A stretch of 64,000 bases of DNA from Cercophora sp. LCS_1. Its lineage: Eukaryota; Ascomycota; Sordariomycetes; Sordariales; Lasiosphaeriaceae. Below the pieces are notes generated by a model. The model saw nothing but the letters and a program-made list of their open reading frames with translations, was not told the DNA's origin and made no database searches. The position numbers were made by a program, and so were the translations under genes. Of this stretch, positions 1-11,178 are shown one piece after another. Each line of letters begins with the position of its first letter. Positions within the stretch are counted from its first letter, which is position 1. The DNA is taken from positions 103,657 to 167,656 of the forward strand of contig JAPZLL010000061.1 in assembly GCA_036250225.1 (NCBI GenBank), given 5' to 3'.

Positions 1-881
1 GGACAGCCGCTGCTAGAAACAGCCCAAGGGAAGAAGCGATACCTATCCCAACTGTGTGTATCCCGGCTAAGGTAAAGTACACTGCTGACCGTGCCATGAA
101 CGCTTACCCGGCGCTCGGTCCGAAAAGTGCATTTACACGGCAAGCCACTGTTTTTCGAGTGCCACGCGCAATAACAGACTCGTATATCGTCAGACATTCC
201 CCGCACTTGGTGAGTTGGCTGCTGACCAACGGCACTTTTGCTTTGCGAAAAAGAAGAAAGACAAGACAGATCATCTTCTTGGCCGGCACCGTCGACCCCG
301 GATTCCACCATCTTGGCGACCCAACAACCACTCTTCCAGGGGCCGCGCTTACAAGGGACTCTATTTGCCACGAAGCACCCCGCAACTCGCCCGATGCAAC
401 CTTCGAGCCGGCAGCACGGTTGACAATCGGGTGCTGGCGGTCCTTTACACCTTTTCCATTTTGTCCAGTTTCTTTGCTAGTGCAACATCGCACCATGTCT
501 CTGCCGTCAAAAGAGGAAACTATTGCGGAGCGGAGGCCGACATCGGCAAATGCCCCACTCCGGACACGGCACCATGGCATTTCCCGGTCGCCGGCGACTT
601 CGGTTGGGCGTACCCATAGGTGGAGATCTCCGCGGAGGCTCCACAGCGGGAGACGGCCCGGCGTTGCTCCGATGCCGCCGTCAGCAGCAAACTAGACTGT
701 GATTCCACCCCCGGCTGCTTCGGGTTTGAAGTAAGGTAATAACCCCAAGTCCCTAGGGGCGCCACAGTGCGATCTTAAAAGCCCTGCCTGGTGGAGGTTC
801 AACAATTCTAACTTATCATCATCGCACTCAACATCACCCGTCACACTTGAACGTATTGTACAACACTCTTAAAACCTCAAA
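1..881. other. Gene-free left edge and promoter of the next gene
   Basis: No reading frame here looks like a protein: the open frames on both strands lack recognisable motifs. The last 100 bases before the ATG at 882 are rich in C and A (typical fungal leader). I see no RNA gene or repeat. Confidence 0.5.
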
Positions 882-1667
882 ATGCATCCCCACCACATCT
901 CCTCCATCCAAAACATTAAAACCCACTTCTCATCGGACCCCACTGTCCTCGCCCTCCTCCTAACAGGTTCCATCGCTCACGGCTTCGCAACCGCTCAATC
1001 CGACGTCGACATCCTCATCGTGCTGACTGAAGAAGCCTACCAGTCCCACGTCGCCCAGGGGGACATGACGTTCGTCTCGCACGACCTATGCACGTATCCA
1101 GGCGGCTACGTCGACGCCAAGTACACCAGCCTGAGCTTCATCCGGCTCGTCGCCGAGAAGGGCAGCGAGCCAGCGCGTTTTGCATTCGAGGGGGCACAGG
1201 TCCTGCTTAGTAGGATTGACGGTCTGGAAGACGAGATTGCGGCTGTTGTGAAGTTTGACGTGGCCGGAAAGGAAGAAAGGATCATGCGGTTTCGGACACA
1301 GCTGGAGATCTGGAGGTGGTATAGCGAGGAGGCGTTAAGGAAAGAGAATCGGTACTTGGTGAATCTAGCGACGTCCAAGTTGGTGCTGTTTGGTGGGAGG
1401 CTGGTACTGGCGGAAAATGAAGTGCTGTATCCGTTTCACAAGTGGTTTCTGAGGGTGCTGGCTGGTGTGAAGGAGAGGCCGGAGGGGCTGATGGAGAGGA
1501 TTGACGAGTTGACGAACGAGCCGAGTTTTGAGAACGTCAAGGCGTTTTACGAGCTGGTGGAGGGGTGGAGGGAGTGGAAGAAGCCGGCGTTTCGGTTTGG
1601 TGCACAGTTCATGGTTGATAGTGAGTTGAATTGGCTGTACTTGCAGACGCCGGTGGATGATCTTTAG
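882..1667 (+). CDS. Nucleotidyltransferase-fold domain protein
   Basis: A 261-residue single-exon protein. Near the N-terminus (about residues 29-47) it carries the polymerase-beta-like nucleotidyltransferase signature: a Gly-Ser pair followed by a D-V-D metal-binding motif (Asp41, Asp43) in the context SDVDILIV. The family transfers nucleotides to proteins, RNA or small molecules (the fold includes aminoglycoside nucleotidyltransferases and MNT antitoxins); the substrate cannot be read from this sequence. The C-terminal half is helical with many Trp and Arg, resembling the helical partner domain of such enzymes. No signal peptide or membrane segment, so probably cytosolic. The ATG is preceded by AAA, a good fungal context. 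The downstream gene is on the same strand 450 bases away, with no sign of co-transcription. Confidence 0.8.
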   Translation: MHPHHISSIQNIKTHFSSDPTVLALLLTGSIAHGFATAQSDVDILIVLTEEAYQSHVAQGDMTFVSHDLCTYPGGYVDAKYTSLSFIRLVAEKGSEPARFAFEGAQVLLSRIDGLEDEIAAVVKFDVAGKEERIMRFRTQLEIWRWYSEEALRKENRYLVNLATSKLVLFGGRLVLAENEVLYPFHKWFLRVLAGVKERPEGLMERIDELTNEPSFENVKAFYELVEGWREWKKPAFRFGAQFMVDSELNWLYLQTPVDDL

Positions 1668-2119
1668 GTTTAAAAAAACTTGTTGGTGGTCAATAAAAGC
1701 TGCTGAACGTTGTCTTTATTCAGAAAGGACGCGATTGGATCAAGGGGTACGTGGAGACGCAATTGTCTCCGACTCGTTGCCCGGGATGACGTGATCGCTG
1801 CACCCATCGCGTGCTTGTGCCCCTCATCCACCATATAGGCCGTCGTCACCTCGTTGCATCGCACGATGCTCTCTACCCTTCAAATATTTTTTTGACGGTG
1901 AAACAAGTGTGAAAGCAAAGGGAACTATCCATATCTCCACGTAAATTTCTAGAGGATAACCTCTTCACCGGCGGGACAAGAATAGACAAACGCTGGCGAT
2001 CTTGAATCTCTCCTGAGAATCGTTCCGAGAAGAACGTCTCCGCCAATTTCAGTCCATCCATTAAATTCGACCCCCCACACGCCAAGAAAACTGTCGGACA
2101 GAATTACCAACCAACCGAA
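1668..2119. other. Intergenic region between two plus-strand genes
   Basis: Holds the 3' end of the nucleotidyltransferase gene and the promoter of the phosphatase. A frame on the minus strand (1670-1864) has no recognisable features. Nothing else seen. Confidence 0.4.
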
Positions 2120-2746
2120 ATGGGCCTCATCTACCTCGTCCGCCACGCCGAATCAGAGCACAACGTTTCCAAAGACTTTTCCCACCGCGACCCCCCTCTC
2201 ACGTCGCTTGGCATCACCCAAGCCACGGCTCTGCGGACAACATTCCCATCGGTGCCCATCGAAACGGTCATCACGTCGCCTCTCACCCGCGCCATCGAGA
2301 CAACCATTGCAGGCTTCACCCCTGTCATCGACAAGAGCTACATCGGCGATGAAGGAAAGCACGGCGGCGCCCGACTCATTCTTGACCGGGATCTGCAGGA
2401 ACGGAGCGATTTGCCTTGTGACACGGGCTCGGACGTTGTTCTTTTGAAGGACAGATTCCCGGGCATAAGCTTTGGTGTGTTGGAAGGGGATGGGAACTGG
2501 TGGGAGAAGGAGGGAGAGCACGGTGCCAGTGACGAGGTGGTCAAGGGACGGGCCGAGAGAGTCAGGAAGCGGTTGTCCAGACTGGCCGAGGAGTTTGGGG
2601 GCAATGTGGTTGTGGTGACCCATGGTGTGTTTATGAAGTTTCTGAGTGAGGATGAGAACATTGACCTGCCGAAGGCGGGATGGAAGGCTTTCAAGGCCGA
2701 GCAGCAGGAGGAGGGAAGGGTGAGACTGGTTGCGGCGAGCGGCTGA
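2120..2746 (+). CDS. Histidine phosphatase (phosphoglycerate mutase-like) family protein
   Basis: A 208-residue intronless protein of the histidine phosphatase superfamily. The catalytic RHG-type motif is RHAESEHN at residues 8-15, with His9 the expected phospho-acceptor. A second Arg sits in SPLTRAIET near residue 57 and the second catalytic His is in VVVTHGVFMKF near residue 168. These residues form the phosphate pocket in the family. The length fits the small fungal members, which act as broad-specificity phosphatases. The substrate is not predictable. No targeting signal; likely cytosolic. The start ATG follows CCGAA and leaves only six residues before the RHA motif, as usual in this family. 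Confidence 0.9.
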   Translation: MGLIYLVRHAESEHNVSKDFSHRDPPLTSLGITQATALRTTFPSVPIETVITSPLTRAIETTIAGFTPVIDKSYIGDEGKHGGARLILDRDLQERSDLPCDTGSDVVLLKDRFPGISFGVLEGDGNWWEKEGEHGASDEVVKGRAERVRKRLSRLAEEFGGNVVVVTHGVFMKFLSEDENIDLPKAGWKAFKAEQQEEGRVRLVAASG

Positions 2747-3322
2747 GGGGTGACCGTTAGCTCAACTGCCGAGCAACTTGACATGGCCGTGTGTTCCTAT
2801 GGACTCATGAAAAAAATACAAGAATGTTAAAAATACCCCCACATTACAGGACGGCCCGTCTACAAGTCGCGCGCCGACGGACAAGGCCAGGGTCCGAACC
2901 AAAACTCCAGCCGAGTTGTGCATCAGATAGTGACCCACCAGAGGGTAAGGGGGGTGACAGTGGAGGGGAATCGGGCGTTGAATGCGGCTGCTGAGCCGCC
3001 GCCGTAAAGGTGCGCGGATTGCGTGAACAACTCGGGGAGGACGGTAGCTAGAGATGATTAGCAGCCTTGACGACGACGCGGGGCCGGGGCGACTCACCCC
3101 CATCCGGGTTGATCCACTCGAGCCAGACTGAACCCGTGGCCAAGTCGATGGCCCACTACAGCAACATTAGTCGCCCGCAACGCACACCCAGCTCGGAGGG
3201 GCCGGCGGGAAATAGGTACTCACGACAGCGCTTTCGGCCTCTTTGCTGGCTCCTGAAGCAGTCGTATAGTAGTTAGGAACCATCTGCGGGGTGCTTCCAG
3301 GCGGTGCTGTAGACGCGACAGG
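2747..3322. other. Convergent intergenic region
   Basis: Lies between the 3' ends of the phosphatase (plus) and the Thr-rich protein (minus). The open frames here are short and without motifs. No repeat or RNA gene seen. Confidence 0.4.
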
Positions 3323-4413
3323 TCAGCTTGGGCGCGCCACTCCGAGATGGTAGAGGGGTTTGGGCGTACTTGAGCCAGGCATAGGAGTCCCCAAGTATAG
3401 ATAACTGCAACAAGTCAGACGCAATCCCAGGCGAAAAGGCGGGTCCGACATGGCACGTACTGGAAAGATCCAGGGGCGATGATGCTGTTGGTGTTGTCCC
3501 TACCGACCACGGCGCCCCAGTAGGCACCACGAGGGTCGCTGGTCACTATGTTGACCTGTTTCACCACCGTCACGCCCTCGACAAGATCAAAAGTCAGGGC
3601 TTGGGCGACGTTGATGTCCGTCGTGAACGTGGCAAAGTGCAGGTTCGAGACCTGGATGTACCCAAGCGACGCGTTGGTGGCGGCATTTCGGGCCTCCAAC
3701 ACACATGTGAGGCTGGTGGCGGTGGCTGTCTCGACCGATGTTGACGTTGTCGTCTCGGTCGTTGTCTCGGTCGATGTCGCTGTTACCGATTCGGTCAGCG
3801 TGTCTGTCTGCGTTGTGATCTCCGTCACCGACGACGTCTCGACTGCTGGAAGCCCTGGGACTGTGACGGTGGACGTGATGCCCCAGCGCGAGCAGGCGCG
3901 CGAGTACTGGGATGGATCGCACCACTCCGTCAGATACTCGGGCACCCTGGCTGGGGCCAGCCGGCGGTCCAGCCCGAAAGTAGGCAGAACAGTCGTTGTG
4001 CTGAATGCGGAGCTGAGTTCGGTAGTTGTCGTCGTCACGGCCGTGTCCACCGTTGTGGTTTCCCCAGTCGTTGTTGTGCTTGTTGTTGTCGTCGTTGTCT
4101 CGACCGTGGTGCTGGTGCTGTCAATCACCGTCACCGTCACCGTTGCCACCATGAAGCTGGAGCAATCGGCCGCCCGGTCCGTCAACGGAGGCATTCCCGG
4201 CCAAGATTTGGTGCCCTTCAACCTGCGAGCGCATATCTGGACGGGAGAGCAAGCATCGCGCCTCTTGAGCTTGGGTTCGCCGGGTGTTATGCCGGGGCTT
4301 GGGATCGCTGCGAGCTCCTCTTCCCCAGCAAGCTCGCTACCAGCAGGCCATCCATTGTTGCCCAGTGCAATTGCCGGCGCCAAAAGGCTCGTCAGGACCG
4401 TGGTGAGACGCAT
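3323..4413 (-). CDS. Secreted Thr/Ser-rich protein with Kex2 site
   Basis: A predicted 344-residue protein in two exons (4413-3461 and 3404-3323). The intron (3460-3405) has a GTACGT donor, CTGAC branch and TTGCAG acceptor; splicing replaces the unspliced tail with one ending YLYLGTPM then PLYHLGVARPS. I chose the ATG at 4413 because it begins a classic signal peptide (MRLTTVLTSLLAPAIALG). A KRR dibasic site near residue 51 suggests Kex2 processing. Two Thr/Val-rich blocks look like O-glycosylated linkers and flank a small Cys-containing segment. The last third may be a compact beta domain. I do not recognise the family; a cell-wall or extracellular role is inferred from composition only. A long plus-strand frame over the same DNA is a composition shadow. 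Confidence 0.7.
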
Positions 4414-4781
4414 CGTGATCAAGGGCTGACCCAGGCACAAGATGAGAACACAGCCAAGTTGTAAGAACGAACAAACCAAGACGCAAAAGCGGGCGAGAGA
4501 CAGCAGGACAAGATGCAAAACACCATTTTAAAAGGGCTCGTGCCTAGCGCGCGGGAAGAACCAAGCAATTCCAAGCCGCAGGGAGGATCAATACCAAGAC
4601 GCGCTAGTTCAGCTGTGTGGAGGCAAAGGAGATCTCCACCGGTCTGGAACAAGTCTAGATAGGGGCCTAGTCTGGTCCAGGGCCACTCAGCTGCCAAGGA
4701 TCAACACAATCATTCTCAAAAGAGACGTCAACATGGCGCACGAGTCGAACATCCGACTCGTCTGTCAAACCTAGGAGCGGA

Positions 4782-4801
4782 CACTGCACTGCACTGCACT
4801 G
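4782..4801. repeat. CACTG x4 tandem repeat
   Basis: Four perfect copies of the pentamer CACTG, 20 bp in all. A short microsatellite in the promoter interval; no function inferred. Confidence 0.9.
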
Positions 4802-4860
4802 GGACAAGACCGTTGTTCGATAGAGATCTCATGGGCTCCATCCACCCTCCAATTTTTTAA

Positions 4861-4877
4861 TTTTTTTTTTTTTTTTT
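4861..4877. repeat. Poly(T) tract
   Basis: Seventeen T in a row, directly after a shorter AATTTTTTAA. It may exclude nucleosomes in the promoter interval or be a degraded poly(A) tail; the sequence does not tell which. Confidence 0.9.
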
Positions 4878-5426
4878 CTCATTGACAAGCTGGAAACGGA
4901 TTCAGGGGACTGTGGCCAATCCAACAGCCTGCGTGCTGTGGGTCGGCGCACAGAGGTTGTTCCGATGGCTTGGGCGCGTCACTAAACTATCGACTAATTT
5001 TTTTTTCTCTTGGGGAACGTCCCCGGTCGCCAAGAGATAGTGGGTACTGCCAAAAGGATGATAAGGAATGATAAGCGCCCAGTGATGTGCTGCATTTGCT
5101 ACAAACCAGCCTCACAGCGTGCGGGATGCTCGCGGATTGGGCGCAAAACCTGAACCCGTCTGACGGTATTCCGAGTTGAAGCTCGGTGCACACTGAATTG
5201 CCTCGTGTATCTCCTGCGTAGAGGTTTTACTCGCTGCCCGGCTCTCAGTTGTGACCAAACACTGATCTGACCCCTCCCTTTCGCAATGGTATCGTATTGT
5301 ACCTGCAGCGGCGTCACTTTGGGTCTGTACCTAGTTCGGGTACAAGTTCCAGATTGAAACACGGCTTAAGCACGATGACAAGCATCACACGTCACCATGA
5401 CACGGCACCCAACTACGCCTCACACC

Positions 5427-5480
5427 CCTTTCCTTTCCCTTCTCTTCCCCCCCCCCTCCCCTTCCTCCCTCCTCCCTTCA
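5427..5480 (+). promoter_or_regulatory. Pyrimidine-rich leader before the WW-domain gene
   Basis: An almost pure C/T stretch, including a run of ten C, ends about 18 bases before the chosen ATG at 5498. CT-rich tracts are common just upstream of transcription starts of expressed filamentous-fungus genes. If translated it would give a Pro/Phe repeat, which is why I prefer the downstream ATG. Confidence 0.5.
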
Positions 5481-5497
5481 GACCAACCGCAAAAGCA

Positions 5498-6139
5498 ATG
5501 CCGCCCAGCAACTTAGAAACCCCCAACCGATCTAAGCCAAGTGCGATCCCACTCCGCACGCGGCGCAGCATGCTCGACGAGCTCCGTCCCCTCCCACCAG
5601 GCTGGGTCCGCGAGTTTGACCCCGACAGCTCACACCAATTCTTCATCGACACAAACTCTCCCGGGCCACGTGCAATCTGGAAACACCCGTTTGATGACGA
5701 AGAGTATTGTTCGTCTCACCCCTCGGATGAGACCTCTATGCCTGCTGTATCGGATGAGGAGCTCGAGGGCCTCTTGGAGGACCATATCGCCCTGCGCAAG
5801 TGCATGAAACTGGCAATGGACACGGGAAAACATCAGTTTCTGAGACGAGATGAGGATGGCGGGAGTATGTGGCTTGAGCCTCCCGGGCACATGTTTCCGG
5901 GCGTGAGCGGGGTGAGGGAGCTGGGGACGTATTTGTGTGAGGTGTTTTATGAGGGGCAGGGACCGACGGAGGACGGGGAGAGACAGAGGGAGATGGGAGT
6001 CAAGGAGGGGACGGTTGGTCCAAAGGGACGCTATGTTAGGCCGAGAGGGGAGATTTATGGGTACGGGTATGGAGGATATGGGTGTGGGAAGTTTGGAGGT
6101 GGTCGGTGGGGAAGGCCGGACGGGGAGTGTCGACGGTGA
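5498..6139 (+). CDS. WW-domain protein with Gly/Tyr-rich tail
   Basis: A 213-residue protein. Residues about 32-70 form a WW domain: LPPGWVREFDPD with the first Trp at 36, an aromatic FFI strand, and the closing W-K-H-P (Trp61, Pro64). WW domains bind proline-rich partners. A charged helical stretch follows. The last 25 residues are rich in Gly and Tyr (GYGYGGYG), a low-complexity tail of the kind seen in RNA-binding or cell-envelope proteins. The frame is open 67 codons further upstream, but that part translates the pyrimidine-rich leader, so I start at 5498. The ligand and pathway cannot be inferred. Confidence 0.75.
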   Translation: MPPSNLETPNRSKPSAIPLRTRRSMLDELRPLPPGWVREFDPDSSHQFFIDTNSPGPRAIWKHPFDDEEYCSSHPSDETSMPAVSDEELEGLLEDHIALRKCMKLAMDTGKHQFLRRDEDGGSMWLEPPGHMFPGVSGVRELGTYLCEVFYEGQGPTEDGERQREMGVKEGTVGPKGRYVRPRGEIYGYGYGGYGCGKFGGGRWGRPDGECRR

Positions 6140-6332
6140 TGGATGTTTGTAGTTGAGACGGGAGCTGTGTAGGGATGGAGGTTAATGACTTGGTCTCGAC
6201 GGTCATCATGATAATACGTGTTTCTTCCGAGCGTCTTTGGCATCTCTCCACCATCGTCTGGTTTGTCATGGCGCTGGTAAAGAGCCAAGTCTGACTGTCT
6301 CAACTGTCGTCATGGGCCCCAAAGCATCGCTC

Positions 6333-7830
6333 CTATTCTTTCAAATCCCTTACAAGCCGAGGCAGAACCGTATCCGTAAACACCCACAAGCTCGTGGTAA
6401 TATGCACCGACCACGCTGCCCCGGTATACCACATTCCACCGCGTCCCTGCAGCCCATTTAGCCTCGCCATAAAACCGTCTCTAAGCTCCTTGTCCGTCAC
6501 ATACGCATTCAACATTCCGTGTCCCTGGAAATACTCAAACTTCAATGCCTCGGCAGGCTCAGTCTTGTTGAGTGTTCCGGCCTCCACCATCCTCTCAAAG
6601 GCATCTGTAACTACCCCCTTTGCCTGTGTCTCGGTCAGAGACGAGTCGCCTGCTGCCATGACCCTATAATACGGCGAGTTTGCGTAGTTGTCAAAACGCG
6701 CCATGAATGGTGCTTTGGGAATTGCGCTTGCATAGTTAGTTGGCTGTGCAGCCGATGGTATGTTGATGAGGGCTGAGTCGCGAGGTAGTGCAGGGTGTGA
6801 GACAATGCCGACATATGATGTTGAGTATTTGAACTGGCCGAGGGTCTCCTTCTCTGCTGCATCTAGACCAAATGGATTCGTATTTTCTGACGTCGGTGGA
6901 ATTGTGAAGAGCAGCCGTTTGGCTACGATGCGTGTCGTTTCACCCGTGATAGAGTTTTTGACGGTGAGGGTTATGGTGTTTCGAGAGCGGACCGAGCTGG
7001 TCACAGTTGTGGAGAGAAAGACATCGTGGCCCAGAAAGGTCAGGATCTTGTCGTAGAGATCTTGGTTGCGCCGCGACGACGGGACGAAGCCTGCAATCAG
7101 GTTGAGAACGGTGCGCACCATATCGACGTTGAAGGAGCGCATCACCCACAACGTGGGGCTATTAACAAGATCCGGCACACCGAAGCCAGTTGTCCCAAAG
7201 ATCTGGGGCAGGCCGGCCGTGAAGTTGTATTTCGCGGTAAAGGCGTGGAACGGGAGCATCAGGTCTGGCGGAATTGCGTCGCCACCTGGGAAGGTCCACC
7301 ACCCTGGCTCCAAGATGGGGAGGAACTGTTCGGCTGCTGCAAGATACCGATACAGGGACTCATTTCGATCAGCGGCTGACGGGGCCATGTAGTTCTGCAG
7401 CTTTAGACCGGTGGTAAAGTCCACGTTGATGGCCTGATTCGCGTTCCGCACGTTGGGCTGGGTTGCAACACCCATGCGGGCGAAGAAACCGGTCGAGTTG
7501 GCGAGATCAACGTAGCTCTGAACACCGGCGTCGAAGCTCCGACCGGTTACGGGATCATCCCACGTGTTTACGTGTCCGCCCTGACAGGTCAGCTTTGGGT
7601 CGAGGGGAGGTGTCGGTGCGACTTACAAGACGAACGTCCTTTTCGATCAGGACGACGCTGACTCCATAATCCTCTCGCAGTCTTACGGCTGAATATGAAC
7701 CGGAAGCACCACCACCGATGATGGCGACGTCTTTAAAGACCGTTTTGACGTTTCCGATCGGTTCATCAGCTTTGGCACCAATAACCGCAATGACGGCCAA
7801 TGTGAAGCAGCATATTCGAAGCAAACCCAT
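6333..7830 (-). CDS. Secreted FAD-dependent amine-oxidase-like oxidoreductase
   Basis: A 483-residue flavoprotein in two exons (7830-7627 and 7580-6333) joined across a 46-nt intron (GTAAGT donor, GCTGACC branch, CAG acceptor, phase 0). The first 20 residues are a signal peptide, so it probably works in the secretory pathway or outside the cell. Residues about 36-50 hold the Rossmann dinucleotide motif (IIGGGASGSYSA) ending at an acidic residue in LIEKD, the ADP-binding fold of FAD enzymes. The layout matches the flavin amine oxidase/protoporphyrinogen oxidase-like family that includes beta-cyclopiazonate dehydrogenase. The substrate is unknown; no terpene, PKS or NRPS gene lies nearby to suggest one. 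The C-terminus ends in a typical aromatic segment (TTSLWVFTDTVLPR). Confidence 0.85.
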
Positions 7831-8432
7831 TGTTTGTTTGAAGGGCCAACAGGGGTTAGGTCTGTTTACCTGTGGATGTGAATTTGCACAGGCATCACGG
7901 CCCATTGTGTCGCGTGCCTATATGCGGGGAGGACGAGGTATTTGGCTAAGTGCGACAAGACGGATTTCCTGCACGGGAGGTAATCTTTCGCTTACCATTC
8001 CGCAAGGACGTAGATAGGGGATGTTTTCCCTCACTGGAACCGTAAACACACGGCCGTGGCATGCTGACAAAGGCTCGCTGATCCTTGCCTGAATGTAACC
8101 ATCAGCGGTGAGCCGCTCTCATTCAGCGGTTGATTGGGTTTCCAATCTTTCTGCACCCAATCGTCAATGGCAAAGGCATAAATTGCTTGAGGATGGATTG
8201 CGTAACACTAGGATGTAATGCTCCAGCGGCTGCAAGGCCCTCGCAGGTGTGTGCCGGGATCTTCCCGCTCTCGAGGTGCGGCGGATGAGAGGATACTACC
8301 GAGGCCTGAACAAGCCGATGCTCGGGTTTTAAGACCGAAAGACGCATGTCGGGAACAACTCCAGCCAATGGGGGAAAATGAGTACAATAAATGAGCCCAC
8401 CAAGTCCCTTCTCAAGCTGGGACTGCCGACTC
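7831..8432. other. Intergenic region upstream of the flavoprotein gene
   Basis: Carries the promoter of the flavoprotein gene and the 3' end of the DUF2235 gene, both on the minus strand. No coding or repeat signal seen. Confidence 0.4.
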
Positions 8433-10153
8433 CTAGCCAACATTGCCAGGCTTGTCAAACTTGTAGGTTCGATGGTCGTAGTCCGCCTCTGGTTCCTCGC
8501 AGGCAAATTTGAAGTCGGCCACACGGCCGTTATGCTTGAGGCACGGCGCTGACTTGCCACCATGGTTGTTGGTGGGCCGGTAACTCAGCGTCTCATCACG
8601 GAGTCGCGAGATCAAAGACTCGTGCAGGACCGCATCGGGCGGAATATCGCGAGTGGCGCCGCGATTCAGGGGAAACCGAACATTAACCCAATCATCGCCC
8701 TCCAACTCCCATCGGGTAATAAACGGGAACCATTCTGCTTTATCAGTTTTCCCTTCCCAACCTTGCCGAGGGGTGGGGTCCAACTCACCCATCACCCTCC
8801 ACAACAGGACCGTGAAAAAGCCAGTCCCATACCCAAAACTCAAAGAATCGTGGTACCTTGCCTGTTCTGCTTGCCTCTTCTTCTTCTTGAATCTCGTCTT
8901 GAATCTCTCGATGCTGTCCCTTCTCCAATTGACTGCAGCCGTCGGCTCCTCCTTTCCGACGAGCTCAACCTCCCTGATCATCCAAGCAAGCGGGATATCG
9001 CTCATCTGGAACGGGCCGGAGTCAATATACTTGGTCGCCTTGTCCGCTGTCCTCGTTGTCCAGGTGTTCTTGATTCGTTCCCAAAACGACATTTCCTTCT
9101 TCGCATCCAACTTGTTCGTCTCACTGGCTGGCCATCCACCACCAACATCCCCATGGCACCCAGGGAACCACACCTCCCTTATATCTTCATCGTCTGCGCT
9201 GTCTCTGATATCCTGCGCCAACAACGCGGCCTTGAACTTGACCCGTCGCTCGTCAACGGCTACAGCATGCCGCACATACTTGGCCGTCCCCTTGATCTGG
9301 ATCGGCTTTGGTGTCTTGCTTTCCAAGACAGCGACCGAGTTGACACAGTCCCACATTCCGAGGAAAAATACCTTGATGTTCCGTTCCTCGAGACGGCCAT
9401 GGTGGCAGATTGCTTCCTTGCGACAGAAGGTGTTGCTGAAGGCGGCGATCTCGTCTTTGGCATGCTGCTGCGAGTCTGCATCTGAGGTGGTCGAGGCTCG
9501 ATGATGGCGACGTGAGAATTGCTGAATTTCGCCCGAGAGGTAACGTTGGTAGAGACGGTATGCGAACGGGACCATTTCCTCGTTGCCCTTGCAGAGGAGG
9601 CCGACGGTGTGGATCATGCGAGCAAGAAATTTGGCTGTGAAGGCGCCACGGGAGAAGCCAAACATGTAGATTTTGTCGCCCTGGGAATGTTAGTTGTTGG
9701 ACTCAGTGATAGAGGGGGAGGGAACGAAATACCGAAGAGTAGTAGCGCATCAGGAAACGGTATCCCGCGAGCACGTGGGCGTCGAAGCCGGCGCCGAATC
9801 CTTGGTCCATGGTTTGGCCGATGGAGCTCTTGATCCTTTCCATCCATGTTTGATCGACCGAGGTTGCGTTGACATCGTAGGTGCCAATGCCGGCTGGAAG
9901 GGTCAGTCAGGACGGGCATGTGGACTGCGAAGCACTTACTCTGGTAGTAGTGGAACTGGGTGGGACTGTTGCGGTCCAGCTTGTTGAGCAGTTTGACGAC
10001 GTTGGTGTCGGCGTTGGACCCGCTAAAGGTGTTTCCCGTGCCGTCAAAGAAGAGGATCAGCTTCCTGTCCTCAGCTGGGTCCGGATTGGGTGCCGGAGTC
10101 CAGCTGTTCTCGTGGGCAGGGGGGCGGGGAGGTTCCTGAGACATGTCATCCAT
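8433..10153 (-). CDS. DUF2235 alpha/beta-hydrolase-like protein
   Basis: A predicted 540-residue protein in three exons (10153-9940, 9893-9733, 9680-8433) with introns of 46 and 52 nt that keep phase and restore the family pattern. The N-terminus has the DUF2235 opening strand ([11 protein letters not shown]), and exon 3 opens on the nucleophile elbow [12 protein letters not shown], with Ser about 135 in GxSxG. An aspartate-containing strand and the conserved [12 protein letters not shown] motif follow. DUF2235 is related to phospholipase/lipase folds (some bacterial type VI effectors belong here), while fungal copies are common and uncharacterised. No signal peptide. Its start is 1,025 bp from the divergent Ppo oxygenase gene, so shared regulation is possible. 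The lipid link between the two is inference. Confidence 0.85.
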
Positions 10154-11178
10154 CTGTGCGCGGGTTAGGGATAGAGAAGCATAGGTGAGGGCCGAAAATT
10201 GTCACATTGGACTGGGTTGATTTATCTGCTCTTGCCACGGGGAGTCCAAGCCCCATCTGGTCTCTGGGTTTCACCTTGTTTCGCCGTCGGGGTCACTGCA
10301 TTTGCGTGTCGTTCCGCTCGTGGTACTCAATGTTGCACATTTCCGGCTTCCCCGTTGCATCGTGGTCTCTGACTTGATCCGCGTTCTGTCGGGTTTTCCC
10401 CCGAGTGCCCGAGGCGTGCGGAGTGTGTGCATCTTCCCCGCAAGTTCGCTTCAAAACTGGGTGGGAAGGTGAGACACGGTCGTACAAATGTAGTACCACT
10501 TAAATTTCGTGGGGGTATTCTCTCTTTTAGTGAGCGTGACGGTGCTAGGCGCATATATGTCGCAGCAGTGTCTAGGAAGCTGACCTCTCATCTTGGAGAA
10601 GAACACAGGAGGGTACCTACCCTTTGCCGGTGTAGCCGCCTGGACAAGCCATTGGCACATTGCTCGGAGCTGCAGACAAGCGGAGCGCCCCAACGGGTGC
10701 TGGGACGGCAATAATGCATGCAGATAATTGTCGGTCGTGTGCTACACTTATGTGCGGGGTTTGTCCTACAGATATGTCTCTCATCGGACCCGGTCAACCC
10801 TTTAAGCGGGGTGAGCACCGCTTCGCGTTGCAATCTCAGCCGCACGGAAACCGAGGCCTATTGCATATCAACCCGAAATATTGGTGTCAGGATATTGCCC
10901 AGGTTTTTTGTGATATGGTGGTCATCCCGACTGGATCATGGTTGTCTTATGGGGGGGACGATCGGGGCACGGCGCCAGCCGTCGTCTGGGTACCGGGATG
11001 GAAGAAGACATGGTACGCGGCGAATCAGAACATCGACAAAGGTCATCAATCCAGTCATGCGGGAATGGTACCGTATATGCCGGGTTGGTTCATCTCTTTT
11101 TCCAGAGATAAAAGCACGGCGAGGTCTCTAGCTGTGTATTCCGGCTTGGAAGATGGCAGAACGCATCCTACACATATC
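10154..11178. promoter_or_regulatory. Shared divergent promoter region, DUF2235 / Ppo oxygenase
   Basis: About 1 kb separates the two divergent starts. The frame upstream of the Ppo start stays open, but its translation carries no oxygenase homology, so I treat the interval as non-coding. I could not pick out a convincing transcription-factor site. Confidence 0.4.

Larger units (their letters stand above)
4414..5497. other. Divergent promoter region with simple repeats
   Basis: About 1.1 kb between the divergently transcribed Thr-rich protein and WW-domain protein. It holds a CGAGTCG...CGACTCG inverted repeat (4741-4760), a CACTG tandem repeat (4782-4801), a T17 run (4861-4877) and a pyrimidine-rich leader (5427-5480). 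No coding region is supported. Confidence 0.5.

Noticed and set aside
3548..4429. A 293-codon Val/Ser-rich plus-strand frame
   Set aside because: Composition shadow of the Thr-codon runs in the minus-strand secreted protein; no domain.
8562..9504. Plus-strand frames of about 300 codons
   Set aside because: They overlie the DUF2235 coding exon on the minus strand, which has the GFSRGAF motif and matching introns.
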